Below are positions 9,196-18,339 of a stretch of DNA of 64,000 bases, one piece after another. The stretch spans positions 69,780 through 133,779 of the forward strand of contig MPMX01000005.1 of NCBI GenBank assembly GCA_002238725.1, in the 5' to 3' direction. The notes below the pieces were generated by a model. It was not told the DNA's origin and made no database searches. It saw only the letters and a list, made by a program, of their open reading frames with translations. Origin of the DNA: Rhodospirillaceae bacterium bin65 (GTDB lineage Bacteria; Pseudomonadota; Alphaproteobacteria; Bin65). A program made the position numbers and the translations under genes. Positions within the stretch are counted from its first letter, which is position 1, and each line of letters opens with the position of its first letter.

Positions 9196-9657
9196 ATGAC
9201 ACAATCGGCAACGCCCAGGGCCCGGCCCGTCGGCATCAACCATATCGCGCTCGAGGTCGGCGACATCCAGGAGGCGCTGGATTTCTACGGCGGCTTCCTC
9301 GATCTGAACATCACGTTCCAGAACGAGAAGGCGGCCTTCATCTATTTCGGCGACCAGTTCATCAACTTCATGACCGGCCGGCGCCAGGGGCCGGACGAGG
9401 GCCGCCATTTCGGCATCGCGGTGGACGACAAGCCGCGCGCCATCGAACGGCTGAAGGAGATGGGCGTCGAGATGCTCGATACCCGCTTCACCGATTTCCT
9501 CGACCCCTGGGGCAACCGGGTCGAGCTCACGACCTACACCAACATCCAGTACACCAAGGCGGACCATGTCCTCAAAGGCATGGGCCTCGGCCATCTGAAA
9601 AAGACGCCGAGCGCGATCGGGGAACTCGCCAAGAAAGGCATGGCGCCGGGAAGCTAG
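9196..9657 (+). CDS. VOC (glyoxalase/extradiol dioxygenase) superfamily protein
   Basis: A 153-residue, one-module vicinal oxygen chelate protein. It begins with GINHIALEVGDIQEALDFYGGFLDL, the classical first beta-alpha-beta unit with a metal-ligand His. It continues with the YFGDQFINFMTG strand, a second His in GRHFGIAVDD, and ends with DFLDPWGNRVELTTY, where the terminal Glu ligand is expected. VOC proteins include glyoxalase I, dioxygenases, epimerases and resistance proteins; this one cannot be assigned further. It starts 107 bp after the antitoxin and is followed 25 bp later by the FAD monooxygenase, which suggests a two-gene catabolic unit. Confidence 0.87.
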   Translation: MTQSATPRARPVGINHIALEVGDIQEALDFYGGFLDLNITFQNEKAAFIYFGDQFINFMTGRRQGPDEGRHFGIAVDDKPRAIERLKEMGVEMLDTRFTDFLDPWGNRVELTTYTNIQYTKADHVLKGMGLGHLKKTPSAIGELAKKGMAPGS

Positions 9658-9682
9658 CGCGTGCAATAGCTCCGCCTGAACC

Positions 9683-11362
9683 ATGTCGCCGCCCCCGCGC
9701 CTGCCCGAAACGGACGTCATCATCGCCGGCGGCGGGCCGGCGGGGCTGATGCTCGCCATCGAGCTCGGGCGGCGCGGCGTTTCCGTCGCGCTGTTCGACG
9801 ACGACCGGGCGGATTCCTTCAGCCCCCAGGCCAACGCCACCCAGGCACGCACGATGGAGCATTTCCGGCGGCTCGGCTTTGCCGACGAGATCCGGCAACT
9901 CGGCTTGCCGCCCGACCATCCGACCGACATCGTCTACTACACGACCTATGCCGGCTACGAGCTGGCGCGCTTCCGCCTGCCGACTGCGCGCCAGGCCGCC
10001 GAACTGCCGAAACAGCTCTCCGGCTCGTGGAGCGCCGCCGAACTGCCGCACCGGGTCTCGCAGATGTATGTCGAGCGGGTCCTGCAGCGCCACGCTACGG
10101 CCCTGCCCTCGGTCGCGCTGCATTACGAGCACGAGGTCGTCGCGGTGTGCGACGACGGTGTACGGGCCACCGCGACGGTCGAGTATGACGGCAAGACCCT
10201 CGAAGCCTCGGCGCGCTATCTGGTCGGCTGCGACGGCCCCGGCAGCCTGGTGCGCAAGCATCTCGGCGTGCGCTACGAGGGCGAGGCCGGCGTACAGCGC
10301 AACTTTGCCGGCGGCCGGATGCACGCCGTGCATCTGCGCAGTGACGCGGTCAAACCGGCGATGAGCGGCCCGCCGGGGTGGATGCATGTTAACGTCCACC
10401 ACGCCCGGCGCAGCTTCACCATCGCGCTCGATGGCGTCGCAGAATTCGTCTTCCACACCCAGCTTCTGGAGGGCGAGGATGAGGCCGCGCTGACCGATGC
10501 CGACGTCCGGCGCATGTTTGCGCAATGCATGGGCCGGGAGGTCGATTTCGACATCCTGTTCCGCGCCTCATGGACCGCGGGCTTCGCCCTGGTCGCCGAA
10601 CGCTTCCGGCCCGGAAGTTCCAGGGGTCGCCTGTTCCTCGCCGGCGACGCCGCCCACCTGTTCACGCCGATGGGCGGCCTCGGCTACAACACGGCGGTCG
10701 AGGACGCGGTCAACCTCGGCTGGAAGCTGGCCGCGGTCATCCAGGGCTGGGGCGGACCCGGCCTGCTCGAATCCTACGAGCGCGAGCGCAAGCCGGCGGC
10801 CGCGCGCAACACCGGCTATGCCCGCGCCTTCGCCGATTCCCTGGGTAATTTCGTGCCCGACCCGCGGCTCGAAGAGGCGTCGCCGGACGGCGAACGGCTG
10901 CGCGCCGAGGCCGGCGCTTATTTCGAGGACCACGGACGGCGCGAGTTCAACATCCCCGGCATCACCTTCGGCACGCGCATCGACGGCTCGCCGGTCATCG
11001 CGCCCGACGGCACAAGCCCGCCGCCCGACCGGCCGAACGAATACGTCCCGACCGCCTGCCCCGGCGGCCGGCCGCCCCACGCCTGGCTGGCCGGCGGCGC
11101 CTCGCTCTACGACCGTTTCGGCTTCGAGTTCACCCTGCTCGACCTCGCCGGCGATGCAGACCGCGCGGCGCCGATGGTGAAGACCGCCCGCAGCGCCGGC
11201 CTGCCACTGACCCGCGTGTCCCTGGACGATCCGGCCCTGCGCGACCTCTACGAAGCCGACTACGCCCTCATCCGCCCCGACCAGACGGTCGCGTGGCGCG
11301 GGGACGAATTCGGGGACGCTGCGGGGTTGATCGATGTTGTACGGGGCGCCGGCGGCAGATGA
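9683..11362 (+). CDS. FAD-dependent aromatic monooxygenase (PheA/TfdB family)
   Basis: A 559-residue group A flavoprotein monooxygenase, expected to hydroxylate a phenolic or similar aromatic ring using NAD(P)H and O2. The N-terminal FAD motif VIIAGGGPAGLMLAIELGRRG (glycines about 16-21), the LVGCDGPGSLVRKHLGV segment (the DG motif for NADPH/FAD) and GDAAHLFTPMGGLGYNTAVEDAVNLGWKLA (the GD motif) are all present. The C-terminal third is the thioredoxin-like domain seen in phenol hydroxylase-type members. It follows the VOC gene closely and converges with the LLM gene. A decayed copy of its last ~45 residues lies 1.2 kb further on. Confidence 0.92.
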   Translation: MSPPPRLPETDVIIAGGGPAGLMLAIELGRRGVSVALFDDDRADSFSPQANATQARTMEHFRRLGFADEIRQLGLPPDHPTDIVYYTTYAGYELARFRLPTARQAAELPKQLSGSWSAAELPHRVSQMYVERVLQRHATALPSVALHYEHEVVAVCDDGVRATATVEYDGKTLEASARYLVGCDGPGSLVRKHLGVRYEGEAGVQRNFAGGRMHAVHLRSDAVKPAMSGPPGWMHVNVHHARRSFTIALDGVAEFVFHTQLLEGEDEAALTDADVRRMFAQCMGREVDFDILFRASWTAGFALVAERFRPGSSRGRLFLAGDAAHLFTPMGGLGYNTAVEDAVNLGWKLAAVIQGWGGPGLLESYERERKPAAARNTGYARAFADSLGNFVPDPRLEEASPDGERLRAEAGAYFEDHGRREFNIPGITFGTRIDGSPVIAPDGTSPPPDRPNEYVPTACPGGRPPHAWLAGGASLYDRFGFEFTLLDLAGDADRAAPMVKTARSAGLPLTRVSLDDPALRDLYEADYALIRPDQTVAWRGDEFGDAAGLIDVVRGAGGR

Positions 11363-11369
11363 GACCCCG

Positions 11370-12392
11370 TCAGACCGCGATGCCCAATCGGTCCGGCCGG
11401 TGGGCGGAAACGTCTCGTCCGGCCGCGGCGATCAGCTCGAAAGACCGCAACCGCGCTGCATGATCGTAGATATCGGACACGACCATCAGTTCGTTCGCGC
11501 CGGTCTCTGCAAGGAGCGCATCGAGACCTGCGCGCACCGTGTCCCGGGAACCGACGATGGAGCGGGCAAGCATTCTCATCGCGTGCGCTTTCTCCGCAGG
11601 CGACCAATAGTTTTCGATATCGTCGATCGGCGGACGGCTTAGCCCGCGGGCGCCGCGAACCATGTTCGTGAACGACATCTGCTGGGTCGTCGCGAGCCGG
11701 CGCGCCTCGGCATCGCTGTCTGCGGCGATGACGTTCACGCCGACCGTTGCATACGGCTCGGCGAGCTGCGTCGACGGCTTGAAACGGCTGCGATAAATCT
11801 GCAGGGCAGGCAGCAGCAGATCGGGCGCGAAATGCGATGCAAACGCATAGGGCAGGCCGAGTTCGGCCGCGAGCATCGCGCCGAAATCGCTTGAACCGAG
11901 AATCCACAGCGGCACCTCGGTGCCGGCGGCAGGAACCGCCTGAATGCGCTGGTCTGGCTGGACCGGAGCCAGATAATGCTGCAATTCCAGGACATCGTGG
12001 GGAAAGTTCTCGGCCGCCTGCGGCGCGCGGCGCAGCGCCTGAAGCGTGAGCCGGTCCGTGCCCGGCGCCCGCCCGAGCCCGAGGTCGATACGGCCCGGAT
12101 ACAGGCGCGCCAGCGTGCCGAACTGCTCGGCGATCACCAGGGGCGAATGGTTAGGCAGCATGATGCCGCCGGCCCCGACCCGGATGGTCTTCGATCCGGC
12201 CGCGATATGGGCGATGACGACGGAGGTCGCGGCGCTGGCGATGCCCGGCATGTTGTGATGCTCGGCGACCCAGAGCCGCCGATAGCCCCACCCCTCGGCG
12301 TGGGCGGCGAGATCGCGGGCATTGTCGAGTGCACCGCGTGCATCCGTGCTTTCGGTGACACGGACAAGGTCGAGTATCGACAACGTCGTCAT
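11370..12392 (-). CDS. LLM class flavin-dependent oxidoreductase
   Basis: A 340-residue luciferase-like monooxygenase with a TIM barrel, using reduced flavin (FMNH2 or F420). The family features are at the N-terminus: [82 protein letters not shown]. This is the MsnO8/YhbW-type subgroup. It converges with the FAD monooxygenase (7 bp between stop codons) and is bracketed by that gene's 3' end on one side and a degraded copy of the same 3' end on the other. This suggests it sits at a rearrangement junction. The substrate is unknown. Confidence 0.9.
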   Translation of the reverse strand: MTTLSILDLVRVTESTDARGALDNARDLAAHAEGWGYRRLWVAEHHNMPGIASAATSVVIAHIAAGSKTIRVGAGGIMLPNHSPLVIAEQFGTLARLYPGRIDLGLGRAPGTDRLTLQALRRAPQAAENFPHDVLELQHYLAPVQPDQRIQAVPAAGTEVPLWILGSSDFGAMLAAELGLPYAFASHFAPDLLLPALQIYRSRFKPSTQLAEPYATVGVNVIAADSDAEARRLATTQQMSFTNMVRGARGLSRPPIDDIENYWSPAEKAHAMRMLARSIVGSRDTVRAGLDALLAETGANELMVVSDIYDHAARLRSFELIAAAGRDVSAHRPDRLGIAV

Positions 12393-12514
12393 CGTATGTT
12401 CCTGGGCCTGCGCCTGGACGGAGCCGCGCGCAAAGCAGTTCCCGTCGCGCGACGGGAGTATCCCGCCTACCGTACCATGACACCGGCGATCGTGCGCACC
12501 GCCTGCCTGCCGCC

Positions 12515-12660
12515 GATGGCGTCGCCTTGCGCAAGCCGGCCCTGCACGACTTCTACGATGCCGACTACGCCCTCATCCACCCCGACCGGACGGTGGCGTG
12601 GCGCGGAGAAAATTTTACGGATGCGGCGGCGATTGCGGGTGTCGTGCGGGAGGCGGCACA
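12515..12660 (+). pseudogene. Remnant of a second FAD monooxygenase C-terminus
   Basis: One reading frame gives [18 protein letters not shown] followed by VAWRGENFTDAA. This closely matches the end of the intact monooxygenase at about 11.24-11.36 kb (ALRDLYEADYALIRPDQT, VAWRGDEFGDAA). The rest of the gene is missing, and upstream similarity fades within 20 codons. It is a truncated paralogue, not a functional gene. Confidence 0.75.
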
Positions 12661-12707
12661 CGCGCAGCGTATCGCGCGGCGCCATCCTGTGAGGAACAGC
12701 CGGGCCA

Positions 12708-13637
12708 CTAATAGCCGGCGACGCGGTCGACTTCCTGGAGCAGCGGCTCTCCGGCCTCGCAGCGCCTGATGTTGGCGACGATTTGCGGCGCCAGTTGCGC
12801 AATGTTGGGGCGCCGCGCGACGTGCGGCATGACGGTCACCCCGGGGTGATCCCAGAGCGGGCTGTCCGGCGGCAGCGGCTCGGGGGCATGCGCATCGAGG
12901 GCGGCGTGGTACAGATGGCTCGAATCCAGGGCCGCGATCAGGTCGCCGGTCACCACATGCTCGCCGCGGCCGATATTGATGACCATGCCGCCCTTCGGCA
13001 TCTTCGAAAACGCCCCCGCATTCAGGATGCCGCGGGTCTCCCCGGTCAGAGGAAGCAGGCAGACGACGATGTCCGAGCGTTCGAGGATTGCGTCGAACCG
13101 GCCGGGGCCGGCATAGACGGGGATCTCCGCGCCGGGCTTCGAAGTCCGCGTCCAAGCGGCGACATCGAACCCCATGCCGCGCAGGATGCGGGCCGGCTTC
13201 CGGGCCATGACCCCGTAGCCGAGGAAACCGACGGTGCGGTCTTCCGGCCGCTTCTGCGGCACCTCCCGCCATTCCCTGCGGGCCTGGCGCTCCCGGTAGG
13301 TCGGCATGTTGCGATGCAGCCGCAGCACATGCATGACGACGTATTCGGTCATCATCGGATCGCCGTCTTCCGGCTCCAGCTTGGAGAGCGGCACGTCCGG
13401 CAGGCCGGGATGCCCGATGAAGCCGTCGACCCCCGCCTGACGGGTCAGCATCGCCTTGAGGTTCGGGAATGCCGGCCAGTCGTCCGGATCGGGGCGGGTG
13501 AAGGCGAGATATTCGATGTCGGCAGGGTCGCCGGCGTCGGGCCAGAACCGCACCTCCAGGTCCGGCAATTCGGCATGTATAGCGGCCCGCCAGTCCGCCG
13601 GCGTTCCCATCATGAGGTTGCAGATCAGAAGGGCCAT
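12708..13637 (-). CDS. Glyoxylate/hydroxypyruvate reductase A-like D-2-hydroxyacid dehydrogenase
   Basis: A 309-residue NAD(P)-dependent 2-hydroxyacid dehydrogenase of the GhrA type, expected to reduce glyoxylate and/or hydroxypyruvate. The catalytic set is visible as INIGRGEHVV (Arg region), the DAHAPEPLPPDSPLWDHP segment (Glu) and VMPHVARRPN (His). The nucleotide-binding loop reads VGFLGYGVMARKPARIL, so the third glycine of the usual GxGxxG is an Ala, a small departure from the textbook pattern. The start at 13637 (MALLICNLMMG) has a GGAGG ribosome-binding site. It is divergent from the class IV aminotransferase gene. It may be relevant to the glyoxylate-handling bhc cluster 38 kb away. Confidence 0.85.
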   Translation of the reverse strand: MALLICNLMMGTPADWRAAIHAELPDLEVRFWPDAGDPADIEYLAFTRPDPDDWPAFPNLKAMLTRQAGVDGFIGHPGLPDVPLSKLEPEDGDPMMTEYVVMHVLRLHRNMPTYRERQARREWREVPQKRPEDRTVGFLGYGVMARKPARILRGMGFDVAAWTRTSKPGAEIPVYAGPGRFDAILERSDIVVCLLPLTGETRGILNAGAFSKMPKGGMVINIGRGEHVVTGDLIAALDSSHLYHAALDAHAPEPLPPDSPLWDHPGVTVMPHVARRPNIAQLAPQIVANIRRCEAGEPLLQEVDRVAGY

Positions 13638-13813
13638 GGTCTTTCGCCTCCGGCCGGACAGTAGATACCACCGAACGGGCGGTTGTCCCGAAATTTGGCG
13701 GCTTGCCGCCGGCCGCTGCCCTCCGCCATGGCTCAACGCTTCCCTTTGCGGTACACGCAATTTCAGGCGGCGGCCGGTTTCGGCCGGCCGCGCACAACGC
13801 AGGGAGATCGATC

Positions 13814-14839
13814 ATGGCGCAACCGCTCGCCGCCGACAGCGCGCACCCTCCCGCCGCGCCGGCGCTGCTGCCCGTGCAGGAGATCATGGCGACGCATCCG
13901 GAGCACCGGAGGCTGCCGCACGCGGCGGAATACGAAAGCGGCGCGGCCTACGTCATCGACGGGTTCCAGCCGCTCGACCGGGCCGGCGTGCCGATCGCCG
14001 ACCTCGGCTTCAACCGCGGCGACGCAGTCTACGACGTAGTCTCCGTGAGCCGCGGCTCGTTCTTTCGCCTCGACGATCACCAGCGGCGCTTCGCCGCCTC
14101 CTGCGCGCGCATGCGCCTGACCAACCCCTTTTCGGCCGCCGAGGAACGGGCCGTCCTCAACCGCCTGGTCGCGCTGGCCGGGTACCGGGACGCCTATGTC
14201 TGGTGGGGCGTGACCCGGGGCGCGATGCCGCTTCGCTCCGCCGACCGGACTGATCCGTCGAGTTTCGCCAACCGCTTCTTCGCCTACGCCATTCCCTATG
14301 TCTTCATCGCCGACGACGAACGCCGTTCGCGGGGCGCCGATGCGGTCGTCAGCCGCAACTTCTTCCGGATTCCGCCGAGCTCGGTCGATCCCCGCGCCAA
14401 GAACCTGAACGGCCTCGATTTCTCGATGGCCCTGTTCGAGGCCGGCGACCGCGGCGCCGAATGGTCGCTGCTGAGCGACGGCGCGGGCAATCTCACCGAG
14501 GCGCCCGGCTCCAATGTCTTCGTCGTCGCGAACGGCGCCGTGGCGACCCCCGAGGACTGGTGCCTCGAAGGCATCACCCGCATGACGGCGCTGGAGCTGG
14601 TACGGGAGTTCGGCCGTGAGGTCGAGGTGCGCAAGGTCGCCGTCGACGAGCTGATGCAGGCGGACGAGGCCTTCCTGACTTCGAGCGCCGGCGGGATCGT
14701 GCCGCTCAACAGCGTCGACGGCGTCGTGCTCGGCGGCGGCCCGGGCCCCGGCCCGCTGACCCGCGCGCTGCACGACCGATACTGGCAGAAGCGCTGGGTG
14801 GGCTGGCACGGCACCCCGGTGGACTACGCCGCCGCGTGA
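13814..14839 (+). CDS. Class IV aminotransferase (branched-chain/D-amino acid aminotransferase-like)
   Basis: A 341-residue fold-type IV PLP enzyme. The PLP lysine is Lys196 in VDPRAKNLNGLDFSMA, and the C-terminal cofactor-phosphate region includes LTEAPGSNVFVV and LTSSAGGIVPLNSVDG. The N-terminal DLGFNRGDAVYDVVSV block is family-typical. An AGGGAG ribosome-binding site precedes the ATG at 13814. It carries a 40-residue N-terminal extension relative to short D-amino acid transaminases, closer to IlvE-like (R)-amine transaminases. Substrate specificity (branched-chain, D-amino acid or amine) is not determinable. It stands alone, divergent from the GhrA-like gene. Confidence 0.88.
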   Translation: MAQPLAADSAHPPAAPALLPVQEIMATHPEHRRLPHAAEYESGAAYVIDGFQPLDRAGVPIADLGFNRGDAVYDVVSVSRGSFFRLDDHQRRFAASCARMRLTNPFSAAEERAVLNRLVALAGYRDAYVWWGVTRGAMPLRSADRTDPSSFANRFFAYAIPYVFIADDERRSRGADAVVSRNFFRIPPSSVDPRAKNLNGLDFSMALFEAGDRGAEWSLLSDGAGNLTEAPGSNVFVVANGAVATPEDWCLEGITRMTALELVREFGREVEVRKVAVDELMQADEAFLTSSAGGIVPLNSVDGVVLGGGPGPGPLTRALHDRYWQKRWVGWHGTPVDYAAA

Positions 14840-14870
14840 GAGCGGCTGCGGGCGGCCGGAACGGAAATTA

Positions 14871-15040
14871 AAGCGCGTCTGTTTCAATCGGAACCGCCGA
14901 CGCAACCGGGATGACCTTCGATACGCCCCGGATTAAATCCGGGCCTACTCAGGGTGAGGGCAGTGTTGCAGCGAGGCAACACAATCCCAACGCCCCTCAT
15001 CCCGAGTAGGCCCCGCAGGGGCCGTATCGAGGGACGTGCC
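14871..15040. repeat. Family B palindromic repeat, copy 2
   Basis: About 170 bp between the convergent aminotransferase and amidase genes. It contains the same internal hairpin (CGCCCCGGATTAAATCCGGG) and the CTCATCCCGAGTAGGC and GCCGTATCGAGGGACG blocks as copy 1 at 3.7 kb. In between it carries a copy-specific hairpin (GTGTTGC...GCAACAC). Its position between convergent stops would suit a transcription-ending role. Confidence 0.75.
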
Positions 15041-15046
15041 CCTCGC

Positions 15047-16282
15047 TCACCCCACCGCCCTATCCAGCACGGCCTTGAGCAGCACCTCGGCGCCGGCGGC
15101 GCAGTCTTCGGGGGTGACGTTTTCGATCTCGTTGTGGCTGATGCCGTCCTCGCAGGGGATAAAGATCATGCCGGTCGGCGCGACGCGCGCGATATAGACG
15201 GCGTCGTGGCCGGCGCCGGAGACGATGTCGCGCCAGCTGTGGCCGCCCTGCTCGGCGGCCGTGCGCACGGCGGAAACGCAGTCCTCGTCGAACGGCGTCG
15301 CCGGGAACTCCCAGAAATCCACAATGTCGACGGTGCAGCCGGCGGCTTCAGCGATCGCCTCGAACTCGGCGCGCAGCCGGTCGTTCATCGCCGCCAGGGT
15401 GTCGTCGTCCGGGTGGCGCAGGTCGACGGTGAAAAAGACTCTGCCGGGAATCGTGTTGCGCGAATTCGGGCTGGCGTCGACGAAGCCGACGGTGGCGCAG
15501 GCGTAGGGCGGGAAGGCGTGGCCGAGACGGTTGATCGCGTCGATCATCCGTGAGGCCGCGACCAGCGCATCCTTGCGCAGGGGCATCGGCGTGGGGCCGG
15601 CATGGGCCTCCTGCCCGGTCACGGTGATCTCGTACCAGTGCTGGCCCTGGGCGCCGGTGACGACGCCGATGGTCTTTTCCTCGTTCTCCAGGATCGGGCC
15701 CTGCTCGATATGGGCCTCGAAATAGGCGCCGACCTCGCGGCCGCCGACTGCGGCAGCGCCGTCGTAGCCGATGCGCTTGAGCTCGTCGCCCAGCAGGTCG
15801 CCGGTGACGTTATCGGGCCGGGCGAGCATCTCCTCTTCGCTGAACACGCCGGCGAAGGCGCCGGACCCCATCATCGGTGGCGAAAAGCGGCTGCCCTCCT
15901 CGTTAGTCCAGGCGACGACCTCGACCGGCGCGTCGGTCTCGATCTCCAGGTCGTTGAGGGTGCGGACGACCTCCAGCCCGGCGAGCACGCCGTAGGCGCC
16001 GTCGAACTTGCCGCCGGTCGGCTGGGAATCGAGATGGCTGCCGGTCATCACCGGCGGGCGCGAGTCGTCCTTGCCGGGGCGGCGGGCGAAGATGTTGCCG
16101 ACCCGGTCGACGCTGACCGTGCAACCGGCGGCCTCGCACCAGCGGATGAACAGGTCACGGCCTTCCCGGTCGAGGTCGGTGAGCGCGAGCCGGCACACGC
16201 CGCCCTTCTCGGTCGCGCCGATCCGCGCCAGCTCCATCAGCGAAGCCCAAAGCCGGTCGCCGTCGATCGTCAGGTTCTGCAT
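15047..16282 (-). CDS. Zn-dependent hydantoinase/carbamoylase family amidase
   Basis: A 411-residue M20-like metalloamidase of the N-carbamoyl-L-amino acid hydrolase, allantoate amidohydrolase and beta-ureidopropionase group. It releases carbamoyl or ureido groups from N-carbamoyl amino acids. Metal-site motifs are visible: TGSHLDSQPTGGKFDGAYG, WTNEEGSRFSPPMMGS, AYFEAHIEQGPILE and the C-terminal SGAGHDAVYIARVAPTGMIF with CEDGISHNE. The start at 16282 has a GAGGAG ribosome-binding site 8 bases upstream. It may belong to pyrimidine or hydantoin breakdown, but no hydantoinase gene is in the window. Confidence 0.92.
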   Translation of the reverse strand: MQNLTIDGDRLWASLMELARIGATEKGGVCRLALTDLDREGRDLFIRWCEAAGCTVSVDRVGNIFARRPGKDDSRPPVMTGSHLDSQPTGGKFDGAYGVLAGLEVVRTLNDLEIETDAPVEVVAWTNEEGSRFSPPMMGSGAFAGVFSEEEMLARPDNVTGDLLGDELKRIGYDGAAAVGGREVGAYFEAHIEQGPILENEEKTIGVVTGAQGQHWYEITVTGQEAHAGPTPMPLRKDALVAASRMIDAINRLGHAFPPYACATVGFVDASPNSRNTIPGRVFFTVDLRHPDDDTLAAMNDRLRAEFEAIAEAAGCTVDIVDFWEFPATPFDEDCVSAVRTAAEQGGHSWRDIVSGAGHDAVYIARVAPTGMIFIPCEDGISHNEIENVTPEDCAAGAEVLLKAVLDRAVG

Positions 16283-16434
16283 GGCCGGATTCCTCCTCGC
16301 GTGCGCCGCCGAAATGCGCTGTTGCAATAGCGCCATCGCGCGCCCGACCGCAACCGGCATCTTGCGCCCTGCGATTCGAGGGCTGTCCCGTTGCGTCGCT
16401 TCAGGCCGGATTCTGTCCGACAGAAAATCCTCCC

Positions 16435-16543
16435 TTGTCACCCCGGCCGACCGAAGGGAGAGCCGGGGTCCAGGGCCACCGGTGCCGACTTTCGGGTCGG
16501 CCCTGGCCCCCGGATTGTCGCTGCGCTCCGTCCGGGGTGGCAA
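16435..16543. repeat. Family A element, copy 3
   Basis: 109 bp with ends TTGTCACCCCGG and CCGGGGTGGCAA, which are reverse complements apart from one base. It lies in the 377-bp region between the divergent amidase and acyl-CoA ligase genes, so it may sit in or near their promoters. The remainder of that region shows no gene. Confidence 0.78.
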
Positions 16544-16659
16544 TGCGGTATCCTGGAGAGGGAATTGAGCTCCCCCCGGACCGCACCCGAAACTCAATCG
16601 CTGCCCGTCGTATTCCCCTACTTGCCTTCCGCCACGGCGGGCGGATAGTAACGGGCTCC

Positions 16660-18195
16660 ATGAACCTCGCCGCTTTCCTCCATCGCACCGCCCTGCTGAA
16701 CCCGGACGCGACGGCGCTCGGGCAGGGCCGTGCGCGTGTGGCGACCTACCGCGAGTTCGCCCGGCAGGTTGCGGTGCTGGCCGGGCAGATGACAGGCCGG
16801 CTCGGATTGAAGAAGGGCGACCGGGCGGCGATCGTCATGGCCAACGTGCCGGACTACATGGTCGTCAAATACGCCTGCTGGCATGCCGGGATCTGCGCTG
16901 TGCCGGTCAATGCCAAGCTGCACCGCAGGGAATTCGCCTTCATCCTGGAGAATTGCGGCGCCCGCGTCTGCTTCACCAACGCGGAGAAGGAAACGGCGAT
17001 CGCCGGGCTCGACGGCGAGATCGCAACCCTGGAGCGGATCGTCTCGACCGGCGGCAGGCTCTGGACCGAAATCACGGCCGCCGCGCCTGTGCCGATGGCC
17101 GAGGTCGAGCCCGACGATCCGGCCTGGCTGTTTTACACCTCCGGCACCACCGGGCGGCCCAAGGGCGCGATCCTCAGCCACCGCAACCTGGTCAGCCAGA
17201 CCATGAACTTTTTCGCCGATGTCGGCAATATCGCGTCCGGCGACTGCATCGTGCATTGCGCGCCGGCGTCCCACGGTTCGGGCTGCTACGGCATTCCCCA
17301 TGTCGCGCGCGGCGCGGCCCAGGTGTTTCCCGACTCCGGCGGCTTCGACCCGGCCGAGATGCTCGACCTGCTGCAACACTGGCCGGGCGCGACCTTCTTC
17401 TTGGCGCCGACCATGGTGGTGCGGCTCCTCAACCATCCCGGACTCGCCGAAGCGGATACCGCCAATCTCAAGCTGATCGTCTATGGCGGCGGGCCGATGT
17501 ATGTCGAGGACCTGCTGCGCGGTATCGACATGCTGGGCCAGAAATTCGTCCAGATCTATGGTCAGGGCGAGGCGCCGATGACGATCACCGGCGTGACCCG
17601 CGCGATGCACGCGGACAGCGGCCATCCGCGCTACCGGGCTCGGCTCGGCTCCGTCGGCGTGGCGCGCACCGATGTCGAGGTCCGGGTCGTCGATGCCGGC
17701 GACAACGCCCTGCCGGCCGGCGAGATCGGCGAGGTCGTGTGCCGCGGCGACGTCGTCATGCGCGGCTACTGGGACAACCCGGAGGCGACGGCCGCGACCC
17801 TCAAGGGCGGCTGGCTCCATACCGGCGACATGGGCGCCTTCGACGAAGACGGATTTCTCACCCTCAAGGACCGCTCGAAGGACATGATCATTTCGGGCGG
17901 AACCAACATCTATCCGCGCGAGATAGAGGAAGTGCTGCTCAAGCATCCGGGCGTGCGTGAGGCCTCGGTGGTCGGCCGCAAACACGAGGACTGGGGCGAG
18001 GAGGTCGTCGCCTTCGTCGTTGCGAATGAAAGCGGAGATCCGACCCCGCAGGCGCTCGACCAGCTGTGCCTCGACAACATCGCCCGCTTCAAGCGGCCCA
18101 AGGATTACTGCTTCGTCGACGCCCTGCCGAAGAACAACTACGGCAAGGTGCTGAAAACCGAACTGCGCGCCCTGCTGGAGGCGGAAAGCAGCTGA
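16660..18195 (+). CDS. AMP-dependent acyl-CoA synthetase/ligase
   Basis: A 511-residue ANL-superfamily enzyme that activates a carboxylic acid as acyl-AMP and transfers it to CoA. The phosphate-binding loop YTSGTTGRPKG is at about residue 159. The downstream YGQGEAP (A5), the GWLHTGDMG (A7) and the hinge DRSKDMIISGGTNIYPREIE (A8) follow. The C-terminal PKNNYGKVLK contains the catalytic Lys. The A4/A5 substrate-pocket region is not diagnostic, so the acid (medium-chain fatty, aromatic or other) is unknown. An ATG at 16660 aligns with the family N-terminus. It is divergent from the carbamoylase. Confidence 0.92.
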   Translation: MNLAAFLHRTALLNPDATALGQGRARVATYREFARQVAVLAGQMTGRLGLKKGDRAAIVMANVPDYMVVKYACWHAGICAVPVNAKLHRREFAFILENCGARVCFTNAEKETAIAGLDGEIATLERIVSTGGRLWTEITAAAPVPMAEVEPDDPAWLFYTSGTTGRPKGAILSHRNLVSQTMNFFADVGNIASGDCIVHCAPASHGSGCYGIPHVARGAAQVFPDSGGFDPAEMLDLLQHWPGATFFLAPTMVVRLLNHPGLAEADTANLKLIVYGGGPMYVEDLLRGIDMLGQKFVQIYGQGEAPMTITGVTRAMHADSGHPRYRARLGSVGVARTDVEVRVVDAGDNALPAGEIGEVVCRGDVVMRGYWDNPEATAATLKGGWLHTGDMGAFDEDGFLTLKDRSKDMIISGGTNIYPREIEEVLLKHPGVREASVVGRKHEDWGEEVVAFVVANESGDPTPQALDQLCLDNIARFKRPKDYCFVDALPKNNYGKVLKTELRALLEAESS

Positions 18196-18339
18196 GCGGC
18201 CCGCGCCGACGGTGATCGGGACATTGCGCCTTCGTCCAGTCTACCCCCGGGGTTGCAGTCGTATTCGGAGCCCGGTTCACGCGGCCGTCCCTGACCCGTT
18301 GCAGACCGCCTTTGCGGATGCCGCCGGCGAACGGACCAG

